Shown here piece after piece: positions 53,601 to 61,111 of a DNA stretch of 64,000 nucleotides. Numbering within the stretch: position 1 is the stretch's first letter; each line of letters starts with the position of its first letter. The DNA lies in NCBI RefSeq assembly GCF_027531705.1, contig NZ_JAPZSP010000031.1, positions 1 through 64,000 of the forward strand, given 5' to 3'. The DNA comes from Flavobacterium sp. (GTDB lineage Bacteria; Bacteroidota; Bacteroidia; Flavobacteriales; Flavobacteriaceae). Below the pieces are notes generated by a model, which worked only from the letters and a program-made list of their open reading frames with translations, made no database searches and had not been told where the DNA came from. The translations under genes and the position numbers were made by a program.

Positions 53601-53905
53601 GTAGAGGAATTTTCTCAGGTGCATTTACTGCTCCATCTCTTTCAACTATTAATTTTGAAAATACTAATGCAGTGGTTGTTTCTCCTAATCCTTCTAATGG
53701 TTTATATTCTATCCAAATCAAAGACATTTCTTCAAGAGTGAATGTTAAAGTTGTGGATATAAACGGAAAAGAAGTTTTTAGCAAAAAGGATGTTAATGCT
53801 GACGATATTAAATCAATAGATTTAAGTAATTTACAATCTGGTGTTTATATTCTTAATGTTAATGGACAAAAATTAAACTATACTGAAAAATTGATTAAAA
53901 ACTAA
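50642..53905 (+). CDS. Large secreted beta-propeller-type protein with PA domain and T9SS signal
   Basis: 1087 residues. Signal peptide (MKNKLLLICSFLLFVSTYA), then sortilin/BNR-like propeller blades (WIERGPTNVGGRTRAVMFDPND, VWKSTDGGATWSNI, LYKSVDNGTTWSEV, IFNSTDGGTSWVRK, VFYSNDGG). A PA domain (about 235-390, GKIALVRRGTCNFTVKVKNAQLAGAIAVII) interrupts the propeller. A type A T9SS sorting domain ends in NYTEKLIKN. No protease motif is visible. It is likely a cell-surface binding or hydrolytic protein of unknown substrate and appears to share modules with the M36 gene upstream. Confidence 0.88.
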   Translation: MKNKLLLICSFLLFVSTYAQNKQTKSKLKKESTNKVIAQKPDAKTLELRECHSENLEKSPFKKTLQLSKKERRAMGIPPNKYFETEWELTMNPETGKPDTQNLVELRKKLLKDREELGGRTPGDGVDNNWIERGPTNVGGRTRAVMFDPNDATNETVFAGGVSGGLWKNTNISNPSSVWVRVGIPENLAVSCITVDPNNSNVFYVGTGESYVSGDVNGDGVWKSTDGGATWSNIFGGISAPIYFDNASNLTVNSPSTIAGSYIMVESSEGFDSAPAISSPITGDIVLADDGTTFNTEGCSAFVNSGALAGKIALVRRGTCNFTVKVKNAQLAGAIAVIIMNNNTDAPFSMGGTDTTITIPSVMITQVDGNMLQNALLSGAVNVSLNPSNGNFTGYMLPGIQHVNAIKIRNNAGTSEIYVAAGDSFYSASGSTTYLGGTTYGLYKSVDNGTTWSEVVLPLTANGKKHCPNDIEFGADNKIWLATTNSAVWGDGGGKIFSSTDGNTFTQKHQIQDAKRTQIAVSSTVPDKVYALAEVSIPTPTTETVSIISTIDGFATAPTSLALPDDPDSGIPANDFTRGQAGYDLVLEVDPTNDQKLFVGGINIFNSTDGGTSWVRKSDWTGNVLQEVHADQHAASFASNNASKMVFGNDGGVFYSNDGGNTISVRNNGFNVTQFYSLGVAPTTNGLPGDNFVAGAQDNGSQMFLNATPGQNASVEVQGGDGAYSMFDQDGIDQYRITNYVYNNTIRLYNYVSGQTRSINTESAVPGNGSFINPMTLDSSKDILYSEYFTNPNYRIRRYKNVKSGAIQKALLSNPIMNSAATALTVSPYISSTSTSTLLIGTRNGRLLKVENADNGTTTAGAAIVWSNIAGPGFVGSVSDVEYGNSENEIFVTFHNYNVVSLWYTADGGVTWQNKEGNFPDIPVKAVLRNPLNVDEVIIGTELGVWYTNTFNTASPIWLQSYNGMSNVKVTDLDLRNDNVVFAATYGRGIFSGAFTAPSLSTINFENTNAVVVSPNPSNGLYSIQIKDISSRVNVKVVDINGKEVFSKKDVNADDIKSIDLSNLQSGVYILNVNGQKLNYTEKLIKN

Positions 53906-53957
53906 TTTTTTCAATTATATAAATCAAAGCCGATAGCGAAAGTTATCGGCTTTTTTT
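53894..53957 (+). repeat. 64-bp exact repeat, copy 2 (gene end plus terminator)
   Basis: Identical to 50504-50567, again spanning last codons, stop codon and terminator. Confidence 0.95.
53926..53957 (+). terminator. Terminator after the propeller protein gene
   Basis: Same hairpin and T-run as at 50536-50567. Confidence 0.92.
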
Positions 53958-53975
53958 AATTGTTTCAAAAACAAA

Positions 53976-54006
53976 AGACGCTCATGAAATGTATCATGAA
54001 CGTCTT
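53976..54006. other. Orphan hairpin next to an A/C-rich tract
   Basis: AAAGACG-c-TCATGA and TCATGA-a-CGTCTTT pair over 13 bp with one mismatch. On the plus strand it is followed by an A/C-rich run (CCCCAAACCTCAAAACAAAA) and has no T-run; on the minus strand it is followed by a T-rich tract. The layout resembles the candidate small RNA at 20083. Nothing else is recognised in 54007-54157. Confidence 0.4.
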
Positions 54007-54157
54007 TCCCCAAACCTCAAAACAAAACTTAACTAATTTGTAACAATTTTATATTTATTTATAACGCATCTCTTTTTTGTGTATTGTATTGAATATCATA
54101 AAATTAAGTTAAAGTTAAATACTGCCCGTTTTCTGAGTGTATTTCTAATATTTTAAC

Positions 54158-54165
54158 TATTTTTG
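54158..54165 (+). promoter_or_regulatory. -7 promoter box of gpsA
   Basis: TATTTTTG, 37 bp before the ATG. Confidence 0.5.
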
Positions 54166-54202
54166 ATAAGAGTAAAATTTAATAATAAATGATTCCTACG
54201 GA

Positions 54203-55207
54203 ATGACAAAATTGAATAAATATCCAAAATTTGCGGTAATCGGTGGTGGAAGTTGGGCTACAGCAATAGCAAAAATGCTGTGTGTTAATCTTGACGAAAT
54301 TGCTTGGTACATGCGAAATCAATCGGCAATTGACCACATAAAATCCCAAAAACACAATCCTAATTATTTGAGTTCGGTAGAGTTTGATACTAACAAACTA
54401 AAATTAACTTCTGATATTAACGAAGCGGTTGCTTATGCTGATTACATCATTTTTGCTATTCCTTCAGCGTTTTTAAGCGCAGAATTAGAAAAATTGACCG
54501 TAAGCCTACAAGATAAAGTTATCTTCTCTGCAATCAAAGGAATTGTGCCTGAAACGTTTTTGATTGTCGGCGAACATTTCAATAAACAATATAATATTCC
54601 ATTTGAAAATATTGGCGTAATAACTGGTCCATGTCACGCAGAAGAAGTTGCTTTAGAGAGACTTTCTTATTTAACAATTGCATGTGGCGATTCTGAAAAA
54701 GCTAAAGTAGTTGCCAAAGTCTTAGCTGGAAATTATATAAAAACTAAAATTTCTGACGATATTATTGGTACTGAATACGCAGCAATGCTCAAAAATATCT
54801 ATGCAATCGCCGCTGGAATTGCTCATGGTTTGGGTTATGGAGATAATTTCCAATCGGTGATTATGAGTAATGCTATTCGTGAAATGAAAAAGTTCATCAG
54901 AAAAGTACATAAAATGAAGCGTAACATCAATAATTCGGCTTATTTGGGTGATTTATTAGTTACTGGATATTCGGTTTTTTCACGTAATAGAATGTTCGGA
55001 AACATGATAGGTAAAGGCTATACAGTGAAATCTGCTATGATGGAAATGAGTATGGTAGCCGAAGGATATTATGCTGTAAAAAGTGCCTACAAATTAAATC
55101 AAGAATACAAAGCCAAAACACCAATTATTGATGCTGTTTATGAAATTTTGTATGAAGGGAAAGATGCCAAAAGTACATTCAAAAAACTAACCGAAAAATT
55201 AGATTAG
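54203..55207 (+). CDS. gpsA: Glycerol-3-phosphate dehydrogenase (NAD(P)+)
   Basis: 334 residues. It makes sn-glycerol-3-phosphate for phospholipids. The nucleotide-binding motif is FAVIGGGSWATAIAKML, then IFAIPSAFL, SAIKGIVPET and GPCHAEEVA. The catalytic Lys lies in AAMLKNIYAIAAGIAHGLGYGDN. Downstream and 1 bp away is a small membrane protein gene. Confidence 0.95.
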   Translation: MTKLNKYPKFAVIGGGSWATAIAKMLCVNLDEIAWYMRNQSAIDHIKSQKHNPNYLSSVEFDTNKLKLTSDINEAVAYADYIIFAIPSAFLSAELEKLTVSLQDKVIFSAIKGIVPETFLIVGEHFNKQYNIPFENIGVITGPCHAEEVALERLSYLTIACGDSEKAKVVAKVLAGNYIKTKISDDIIGTEYAAMLKNIYAIAAGIAHGLGYGDNFQSVIMSNAIREMKKFIRKVHKMKRNINNSAYLGDLLVTGYSVFSRNRMFGNMIGKGYTVKSAMMEMSMVAEGYYAVKSAYKLNQEYKAKTPIIDAVYEILYEGKDAKSTFKKLTEKLD

Positions 55208-55208
55208 C

Positions 55209-55427
55209 ATGAGTGAAAGATGGAAATATCAAATTAAAATGGGTGGTGTTTGGGGATTGTTTATGGTCGTTTTTATGATGTTATTTGAACTAAAAGAAAA
55301 ATCTTTTGCCCAACAATTTTCTGATCAAAATTTTTACATTAGAGCTGTCTCTTTTATACTTCTTGGAATATTTGTCTTAGGATATTTCAATTGGAATTCC
55401 AAAAACAAAAGAGAAAATAATCAGTAA
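55209..55427 (+). CDS. Small two-helix membrane protein, function unknown
   Basis: 72 residues with two hydrophobic helices (about 13-28 and 48-63). It starts 1 bp after the gpsA stop and ends directly at the convergent 55428 gene. No family recognised. Confidence 0.7.
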   Translation: MSERWKYQIKMGGVWGLFMVVFMMLFELKEKSFAQQFSDQNFYIRAVSFILLGIFVLGYFNWNSKNKRENNQ

Positions 55428-55835
55428 TTATCTAACAATCACACCATCGACAAACAGAATAGGAACTTCTTCTACATAATCTGGTGTGATGGATTGTGCT
55501 CTGAAAATAAATTTTTTATCGTATAAAGTGTTACCGATAAAATAAGTAACCATAAATTCGTTGTTGAGCTGTAAAACGCTTTTTTCTACCATTTCTACCT
55601 TAACAACAGAAACCGCAGGCACTTGCATAAATGCGTGGCGAAGAAGCGACGTTTTTTTCATTTCGCCGTCAATAGTTCCAAAGGCTTTAGAAACCACCAT
55701 TACGCTATCTAAATTGAAATCAGAATCGTTTACTAGATATACATACCAAACTTTTTCCATAAAATCGTCGCTCCATTCTTGAACGGCGGCAAGGAATACG
55801 TTTTCTACAGTTGGAATTGTAATATCTGATTTCAT
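55428..55835 (-). CDS. Conserved hypothetical protein
   Basis: 135 residues, soluble, mixed alpha/beta (WSDDFMEKVWYVYLVNDSDFNLDSVMVVSKAFG). No signal peptide. I recall similar uncharacterised proteins in flavobacteria but no function. It has a palindromic repeat directly upstream. Confidence 0.7.
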   Translation of the reverse strand: MKSDITIPTVENVFLAAVQEWSDDFMEKVWYVYLVNDSDFNLDSVMVVSKAFGTIDGEMKKTSLLRHAFMQVPAVSVVKVEMVEKSVLQLNNEFMVTYFIGNTLYDKKFIFRAQSITPDYVEEVPILFVDGVIVR

Positions 55836-55851
55836 GTTTTAAAATTAATAA

Positions 55852-55933
55852 TAACCACGAAGAGCACAAAGAATGCAAGAAGAACACAAAACTTAGTGAG
55901 CTTTGTGAAAAAACTTTGTGCTCTTTGTGGTTA
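55852..55933. repeat. Solo CACGAAG palindrome (4+4 heptamers) between pheS and the 55428 gene
   Basis: Left arm: heptamers at 55856, 55865, 55876 and 55885 (CACGAAG, CACAAAG, CAAGAAG, CACAAAA; spacers 2, 4, 2). Right arm: inverse heptamers at 55892, 55901, 55914 and 55923 (spacers 2, 6, 2). The ends are TAACCAC and GTGGTTA. The stop codon of pheS lies 6 bp outside. Confidence 0.85.
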
Positions 55934-55939
55934 AAAAAA

Positions 55940-56959
55940 TTATATGCTTGACTTGAATTGCTCTAAGAAACGAACGTCATTTTCATAGAACATTCTAATA
56001 TCGCCAATTTGATAAAGCAACATCGCAATACGTTCAATTCCCATTCCAAAGGCGAATCCGTTGTATTCATCTGGATTAATTCCGCAATTTTTAAGTACGT
56101 TTGGATCTACCATTCCGCAGCCCATAATTTCTAACCAACCTGTTCCTTTAGTAATACGGTAATCCGTTTCGGTTTTTAAACCCCAATAAATATCAACTTC
56201 TGCACTTGGCTCTGTAAACGGGAAATAAGACGGACGTAAACGAATTTTAGATTTTCCGAACATTTCTTTGGTGAAATATAGAAGCGTTTGTTTTAAATCG
56301 GCAAAAGAAACGTCTTTATCTATATACAAACCTTCTACTTGGTGAAAAATACAGTGAGAACGTGATGAAACCGCTTCATTACGAAAAACTCTTCCCGGAG
56401 AAATCGTACGAATTGGCGGTTTGTTGTTTTCCATATAACGCACTTGCACTGATGAGGTATGTGTTCTTAACAAAACATCAGGATTGGTTTGGATGAAAAA
56501 AGTATCTTGCATATCACGTGCCGGATGGTATTCTGGCAAGTTTAATGCAGTGAAATTATGCCAATCGTCTTCAATTTCCGGACCTTCGGAAACATTGAAT
56601 CCTATGGTTGAAAAAATATCAATAATTTGGTTTTTTACTAACGAAATAGGATGACGAGAACCAATTTGAATTGGCTCACCAGGACGAGACAAATCGCCAT
56701 AAAAACCTTTAACTTCTTCTTTGCTTTCTAACTCTTCTTGAATGGTTTTTACTTTTTCTTCAGCAACAGCTTTAAGTGTATTAATCACTTGCCCGAAGTC
56801 TTTCTTTTGGTCATTTGGAATGTTTTTGAACTCATTAAAAAGTTCTTTCAACAAACCTTTACTTCCTAAATATTTAATTCGGAATTGCTCTAATGCTTCT
56901 TTGTTTTTTTCGTTGAAGGCTTTGGCTTCTTCAATATGTTCTTTAATCTTATCTATCAT
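55940..56959 (-). CDS. pheS: Phenylalanine-tRNA ligase, alpha subunit
   Basis: 339 residues. N-terminal coiled coil (about 1-85) that contacts tRNA, then the class II catalytic core: [30 protein letters not shown] (motif 1/2 region), [27 protein letters not shown] and the motif 3 [28 protein letters not shown]. The beta subunit gene is not adjacent, which is common in this phylum. Confidence 0.96.
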   Translation of the reverse strand: MIDKIKEHIEEAKAFNEKNKEALEQFRIKYLGSKGLLKELFNEFKNIPNDQKKDFGQVINTLKAVAEEKVKTIQEELESKEEVKGFYGDLSRPGEPIQIGSRHPISLVKNQIIDIFSTIGFNVSEGPEIEDDWHNFTALNLPEYHPARDMQDTFFIQTNPDVLLRTHTSSVQVRYMENNKPPIRTISPGRVFRNEAVSSRSHCIFHQVEGLYIDKDVSFADLKQTLLYFTKEMFGKSKIRLRPSYFPFTEPSAEVDIYWGLKTETDYRITKGTGWLEIMGCGMVDPNVLKNCGINPDEYNGFAFGMGIERIAMLLYQIGDIRMFYENDVRFLEQFKSSI

Positions 56960-57003
56960 CGTTCGTTCTTTGAAGGTGCAAATTTAGTGATTTTTTTGAT
57001 AGG

Positions 57004-57021
57004 GACAAGTCGCGACTTGTC
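57004..57021. repeat. 18-bp perfect palindrome upstream of pheS
   Basis: GACAAGTCGCGACTTGTC is perfectly palindromic and much more GC-rich than its surroundings, 45 bp before the pheS ATG. It could be an operator, a methylation or recombination site, or a dispersed repeat. Confidence 0.6.
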
Positions 57022-57036
57022 TGTACAAAATAAATA

Positions 57037-57393
57037 TTAATCAATAAGTTCTTTTTCGAGAAAGTAATTCACGATGGCTTCTTTCATTAGTACAGATTGT
57101 TCGCCAGCTTTTAGTGGTGGTAATTCTTCTTTTACTCGATAATGTGGCCAACCTTCTTTGTCAACATAGTCAAATTCATAATAACCATAAGGTTCTAGTA
57201 ATCGGCAGATGGCAATATGCATTAAGTCGAGTTTTTCGTCTTTTTTGAATTGATTATGTACTTTTCCAAGTTCTTGTAAACCAATTAAATATATAATGGC
57301 ATCCAAATCTAAATCTTCTCCTTGCGAAAATTGATTAGAAAGGATTTCTACTAGGTTTTCCCAGCGTTCTTTAAGTTGTATATCTCTTGACAT
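57037..57393 (-). CDS. Conserved hypothetical protein
   Basis: 118 residues, acidic, mostly helical (LVEILSNQFSQGEDLDLDAIIYLIGLQELG, MHIAICRLLEPYGYYEF). No signal peptide or membrane helix. I recall conserved uncharacterised flavobacterial proteins of this type; function unknown. It is upstream of pheS on the same strand and may share its transcript. Confidence 0.7.
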   Translation of the reverse strand: MSRDIQLKERWENLVEILSNQFSQGEDLDLDAIIYLIGLQELGKVHNQFKKDEKLDLMHIAICRLLEPYGYYEFDYVDKEGWPHYRVKEELPPLKAGEQSVLMKEAIVNYFLEKELID

Positions 57394-57489
57394 GTGATTT
57401 CAGATTGAAGAGTAACGGTTTTTGATTTCAAATTTTGAAAAATGACCGTAAACTTTTTTGCAAATATAGTTTATCAATACTGAAATTTT

Positions 57490-57517
57490 GGAATTTGGAA
57501 TTTGACTTTTGGAATTT
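57490..57517. repeat. Four-unit heptamer array at the cvpA promoter
   Basis: Units GGAATTT, GGAATTT, a diverged unit, GGAATTT. The -33 TTTG of the cvpA promoter lies inside it. Confidence 0.65.
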
Positions 57518-57529
57518 CAGCTATATTTG
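57501..57529 (+). promoter_or_regulatory. Promoter of cvpA
   Basis: TTTG (57501-57504), 17 bp, TATATTTG (57522-57529). It makes the upstream possible start at 57509 impossible and supports the ATG at 57548. Confidence 0.6.
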
Positions 57530-57547
57530 TTGCTTAAAAAAGTATTT

Positions 57548-58039
57548 ATGGATTTTATTGATATCGTTTTAGCAGGATTACTTGGTTATAGTGCATATAA
57601 AGGATTAAAAAATGGACTTTTTGTAGAATTAGCTTCTCTTATTTCGTTTTTTGTCGGAATTTATATTGCTGTGAAATTCTCTCATGTGGTTGGTGCTTTT
57701 ATTGGTGAAAGCAAATCAGCTAAAGTGTCAGCTTTTGTAATTACTTTAATTGGTGTTATAATTGGGATTCACTTATTAGCTAAAGTTTTTTCTGGTATAG
57801 CTAATTTTGTTTTTTTAGGTTGGTTGAATAAACTCGGTGGTGCTTTTTTTGCGATTCTAAAAACAACATTATTACTAGGAATCGTTTTGAGTTTGTTTCA
57901 AAAAGTCAATATTAATGATGCATTAGTGTCTAAAGAAACCCAAGAGAAATCCTTGTTTTTCAACCCTATTTTGAAAACGTCTGAATTTATGTTACCCGTT
58001 TTAACCGATTGGTTTAAAGACTTGAAAGAGAAAATTTAG
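57548..58039 (+). CDS. cvpA: CvpA family membrane protein
   Basis: 163 residues from the ATG at 57548 (an in-frame ATG at 57509 precedes the promoter -7 box). Four hydrophobic helices. The family start FIDIVLAGLLGYSAYKGLKNGLFVELASLISFFVGIYIA is clear. CvpA is linked to colicin V production and purine-operon context in E. coli; the cellular role is unclear. It converges on the bat operon. Confidence 0.88.
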   Translation: MDFIDIVLAGLLGYSAYKGLKNGLFVELASLISFFVGIYIAVKFSHVVGAFIGESKSAKVSAFVITLIGVIIGIHLLAKVFSGIANFVFLGWLNKLGGAFFAILKTTLLLGIVLSLFQKVNINDALVSKETQEKSLFFNPILKTSEFMLPVLTDWFKDLKEKI

Positions 58040-58043
58040 TTAT

Positions 58044-58070
58044 CAGTCGCGGTTTTCAGTTAGCAGTTAC
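58044..58070. repeat. Four-unit array between cvpA and batE
   Basis: Units CAGTCG, CGGTTTT, CAGTTAG and CAGTTAC, related in wording to the arms around the four-helix-bundle gene (32193, 32621). It starts 4 bp after the cvpA stop. Confidence 0.5.
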
Positions 58071-58090
58071 CCTAAGAATGAGATTGGAAA

Positions 58091-58837
58091 CTACTTAATT
58101 TCTTTAATCGCTCCATCTTCAATCCAACCTGTAGTTTCGTCAGATAGCTGTACTTTTTTCCAGTTAGCGATGCTTTCTAAAACATAGACTTTTGTTCCTT
58201 CGTGTATAGTAACAACGGCTGTTGCAGAGTTTCTTGGTTCGCTCTTTAGTTCGGTGAATTCTGCAAAAACAATGGCAGGCTTTTCGCTTTCAGTATATTT
58301 TTTTTGATAAATAGAAGATATTATACTTAGCAAAATTAAAAATCCAATAGCAAACATTCCAAAAAAGAAAATACGTTTGTATAAAGTTAAACTCGAAAAA
58401 TAATAACCTGCAAAAAAAGCTAAAAACAAGAATGCTAAGAAAATAGAAACTTTTGCCCAACCATCGTAATGAAAAGTATCGGTTAGGTTAAAAAGCAGTT
58501 TTTCAAAACCTACTTTAGGTGTTTCTTTTACTTCATCAATGGTGAGTTTTTGAGCAAATTTTAAGTTGTTTTGAATTTCAGAATCATTTGGATTTAATAC
58601 TAATGCTTTTTCATAATTGTAAATTGCTGGAGCAACTCTGTTGAGTTTATAATAGCAATTTGCCAAGTTAAAATACAATTCAGCAGATTCTTTACCAGAT
58701 TGCAAGACGCTTTCATAGTTGTCGATTGCTTCTTGGTATTTTTCTTTTTGATAAAATTGATTTCCTTTTTCAAAAGCGTTTTGTGCTAGTGAAATATTGA
58801 AAATTAGTAGAAATACATAAATTAAATTTTTCATCAT
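58091..58837 (-). CDS. batE: BatE: TPR protein with SH3-like domain
   Basis: 248 residues. Signal peptide (MMKNLIYVFLLIFNISLA), TPR repeats (about 20-105: GNQFYQKEKYQEAIDNYESVLQ, AELYFNLANCYYKLNRVAPAIYNYEKAL), two membrane helices (about 128-175), and a C-terminal SH3-type domain (FTELKSEPRNSATAVVTIHEGTKVYVLE). Last gene of batABCDE, an operon named for aerotolerance in Bacteroides. It is separated from batD by the GxxExxY element. Confidence 0.85.
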   Translation of the reverse strand: MMKNLIYVFLLIFNISLAQNAFEKGNQFYQKEKYQEAIDNYESVLQSGKESAELYFNLANCYYKLNRVAPAIYNYEKALVLNPNDSEIQNNLKFAQKLTIDEVKETPKVGFEKLLFNLTDTFHYDGWAKVSIFLAFLFLAFFAGYYFSSLTLYKRIFFFGMFAIGFLILLSIISSIYQKKYTESEKPAIVFAEFTELKSEPRNSATAVVTIHEGTKVYVLESIANWKKVQLSDETTGWIEDGAIKEIK

Positions 58838-58850
58838 CAGTTATTTTAAC

Positions 58851-58886
58851 CACGAAGGACACGAAGAAGGCGCAAAGTCCACAAAG
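58851..58886. repeat. Left arm of the GxxExxY element (four CACGAAG-type heptamers)
   Basis: Heptamers at 58851, 58860, 58871 and 58880 (CACGAAG, CACGAAG, CGCAAAG, CACAAAG) with spacers 2, 4, 2; the preceding bases are TTAAC. The stop codon of the GxxExxY gene begins 3 bp inside. Confidence 0.85.
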
Positions 58887-58888
58887 TT

Positions 58889-59272
58889 TTAAAGTGAACC
58901 ATTTATAACTCTTCGTACTCCATTTTTTAATAATTTTACATTAAAGTTTATCAGTAATCCTAATTTACAATCCGAAAGCTTTAAATAAGTTAATAATTGT
59001 GCTAGATGTACATCATTTAATGCTTCCACAGATTTTATTTCAACTATAAACTTATCTTCAATTAGTATATCAATTCTATAACCCACATCCATTTTTACTT
59101 CTTCATAGATTAATGGAAGGGCTTTTTGTTTTTCAATTTTTAAGTTTGACTTTTTCAGTTCATAATACAAACATTCTTCATAAGCACTTTCTAACAAGCC
59201 AGGTCCTAAAGCTTTATGAACTTTTAAAGCTGCTTCAAAAACAATTTTCGATATTTCCTCTTCTATAATCAT
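58889..59272 (-). CDS. GxxExxY protein (PD-(D/E)XK superfamily-like)
   Basis: 127 residues from the ATG at 59272; an upstream in-frame start would add MVFLVKKFKFYK, which reads into the AT-rich repeat flank. The naming motif is GLLESAY (Gly25, Glu28, Tyr31). The core RIDILIEDKFIVEIKS has Asp68 and Glu78-x-Lys80, the layout of PD-(D/E)XK nucleases (Pfam PDDEXK_3, from memory). The family is very common in Bacteroidota but uncharacterised. Here it is enclosed by inverted CACGAAG arms and splits the bat operon between batD and batE. Confidence 0.88.
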   Translation of the reverse strand: MIIEEEISKIVFEAALKVHKALGPGLLESAYEECLYYELKKSNLKIEKQKALPLIYEEVKMDVGYRIDILIEDKFIVEIKSVEALNDVHLAQLLTYLKLSDCKLGLLINFNVKLLKNGVRRVINGSL

Positions 59273-59314
59273 TTTATAAAATTTGAACTTTTTCACCAAG
59301 AAAACCAAAAAAAT

Positions 59315-59345
59315 CTTCGTGAGCTTTGTGCCTTCTTCGTGGTTA
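59315..59345. repeat. Right arm of the GxxExxY element (supplies the batD stop codon)
   Basis: Inverse heptamers CTTCGTG, CTTTGTG, CTTCGTG at 59315, 59324, 59335 with spacers 2 and 4, ending GGTTAA. The TTA at 59343-59345 is the batD stop codon (TAA). Confidence 0.85.
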
Positions 59346-61106
59346 AGTAGCTATTTGTTTTTCTAAATCTGAAATAATAGCAACCGCTTTATCATAATCG
59401 TGGTGAATTTCCTCGTTGGTTGATGGTGCATAGCGAGCAAATTCGCAACTTTCGGTGAGTTTGATAAATGCCGAAACCGTTTCTGGTGATGCTTTTCGCG
59501 AAAGCAGAATTTCAGTGATTTTTTCTTTACTCATTTCCGAAGTTTCTATGTGTAATTTGGCTTTTAGGAAATTATGTAAGGCTTTTTCTAACGCAATATA
59601 AAACGGTTCTTTGTTGTTGATATATTTTTTCGATTCCGATAAATATTTTTTAGCCAAAGCATTGGATTTTTTGATTCGATTGCCTACAATATCGCCATCT
59701 ATTGCTTCTTTTTTCTTTTTGAATAAAACAATAGCTGGAATTAATAAAAATGGAAATACTAACAATCCATAATACAATCCTGAACCAAAAAAATCGGGTT
59801 GGTTGATGGATTGTAAATTTGTTTTCGATTTGATAAACTTAAATTGTTCGGTGGCCGAAATTTTATTTTTAGAAATAGTGTTTGTAGAAGCAACATCATC
59901 TTGAGACGCTGTTGGACCATCCATAACATCAACCATAATTTCGGGTGAAGCAATTTTTTTATAAGAGTTAGTTCCTAAATCGAAATACGAAAAAGTCATC
60001 GATTTTATTGGATATTTTCCTTTAAATTGTGGAATAATCGTGTAGGAATCGATTATTGAACCTGTCATCCCAGAAAGTGGCGTTTGTACATTTTCGCTAT
60101 GAACCGGATCATACATTTCGAATGAATTTGGTACAACTGGTTTAGGTAAATCAAATAATTTTAGATTACCTTTTCCAGTAACAGCAACTTTCAATTCTAA
60201 AGATTCTCCATTTTTTAAAGTTGTTTTAGAAGGTGTAACTTTGAATGAAAAATTTCCGACTGCACCCGAAAAATCTGCTGGTTTTCCTGTTTCTGGCAAT
60301 GGTTTTACAGTTACAACTCTACTTGGTGCAGAAACACGTTTGCTATCTTCCACAACCTGAACTCGACCAAAAACATCGCGTCTGTTAGTTGGTAATTGTA
60401 CATCTAAATCTAATGATAAAGGTTCAATTTCTAGTTTTCCAGACTTTTGAGGATATAAAACGGTTTTTCTTAAAACAACATAACGATAACGCTCGCCATT
60501 GTATTTTCCCTCTTCGGCTACAAGTTCTTTAATGTCAATGTTTTGACTCCAGAAATTATTGTACTTCGGTTTGTTCAATTCTCTCCAATTTGAAATCCCG
60601 ATGTTGTAGCTAAAGTACAATTTGTAAACAACAGTTATCGGCTCGTTTATATAAGGATTGGTTTTAGAAACTTCTGCTACAAGATGTAATGCGTCATTAG
60701 CCGAAATTTGTGGAGCATTGTTTGGATCTTTGGGTTGCTCAATTGCATTGGTAACATTGATTTTTACAGGATTGGTTTTGTAAATATGTCCATTAATTTC
60801 TACCGAAGCTTGGCGAATTGTAAGTGTTCCTTTTTGTAAAGGCAACAAATAATAAGAATACGATTTTTGAAACGAACTTCTACCATTTATCCATGATTGA
60901 CTAACTTGTTGACTTGGACCACCAACTACTCTGAAACCATCAAAGTTGGGCGGTGTGAAATTATCGCCATCATCATTCATTATAAAATCTACACGAAGTC
61001 TTTCGTTCAATCCCAATGAATTTTTGCTCACTTTAGCTTCAAATTGAATTTGTGCCAAAAGTGAGTTGGTTAGAAATAAAATAAGGATTATAAAATACTT
61101 TTTCAT
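59343..61106 (-). CDS. batD: BatD family protein
   Basis: 587 residues. Signal peptide (MKKYFIILILFLTNSLLAQ), then repeated beta-sandwich domains (FEAKVSKNSLGLNERLRVDFIMND; FSFKVTPSKTTLKNGESLELKVAVTG), one membrane helix near 437-455, and a cytoplasmic tail. It is predicted as a periplasmic/inner-membrane component of the Bat complex with the von Willebrand factor proteins BatA and BatB. Its stop codon is provided by repeat DNA of the inserted GxxExxY element. Confidence 0.92.
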   Translation of the reverse strand: MKKYFIILILFLTNSLLAQIQFEAKVSKNSLGLNERLRVDFIMNDDGDNFTPPNFDGFRVVGGPSQQVSQSWINGRSSFQKSYSYYLLPLQKGTLTIRQASVEINGHIYKTNPVKINVTNAIEQPKDPNNAPQISANDALHLVAEVSKTNPYINEPITVVYKLYFSYNIGISNWRELNKPKYNNFWSQNIDIKELVAEEGKYNGERYRYVVLRKTVLYPQKSGKLEIEPLSLDLDVQLPTNRRDVFGRVQVVEDSKRVSAPSRVVTVKPLPETGKPADFSGAVGNFSFKVTPSKTTLKNGESLELKVAVTGKGNLKLFDLPKPVVPNSFEMYDPVHSENVQTPLSGMTGSIIDSYTIIPQFKGKYPIKSMTFSYFDLGTNSYKKIASPEIMVDVMDGPTASQDDVASTNTISKNKISATEQFKFIKSKTNLQSINQPDFFGSGLYYGLLVFPFLLIPAIVLFKKKKEAIDGDIVGNRIKKSNALAKKYLSESKKYINNKEPFYIALEKALHNFLKAKLHIETSEMSKEKITEILLSRKASPETVSAFIKLTESCEFARYAPSTNEEIHHDYDKAVAIISDLEKQIAT

Positions 61107-61111
61107 TTTTT

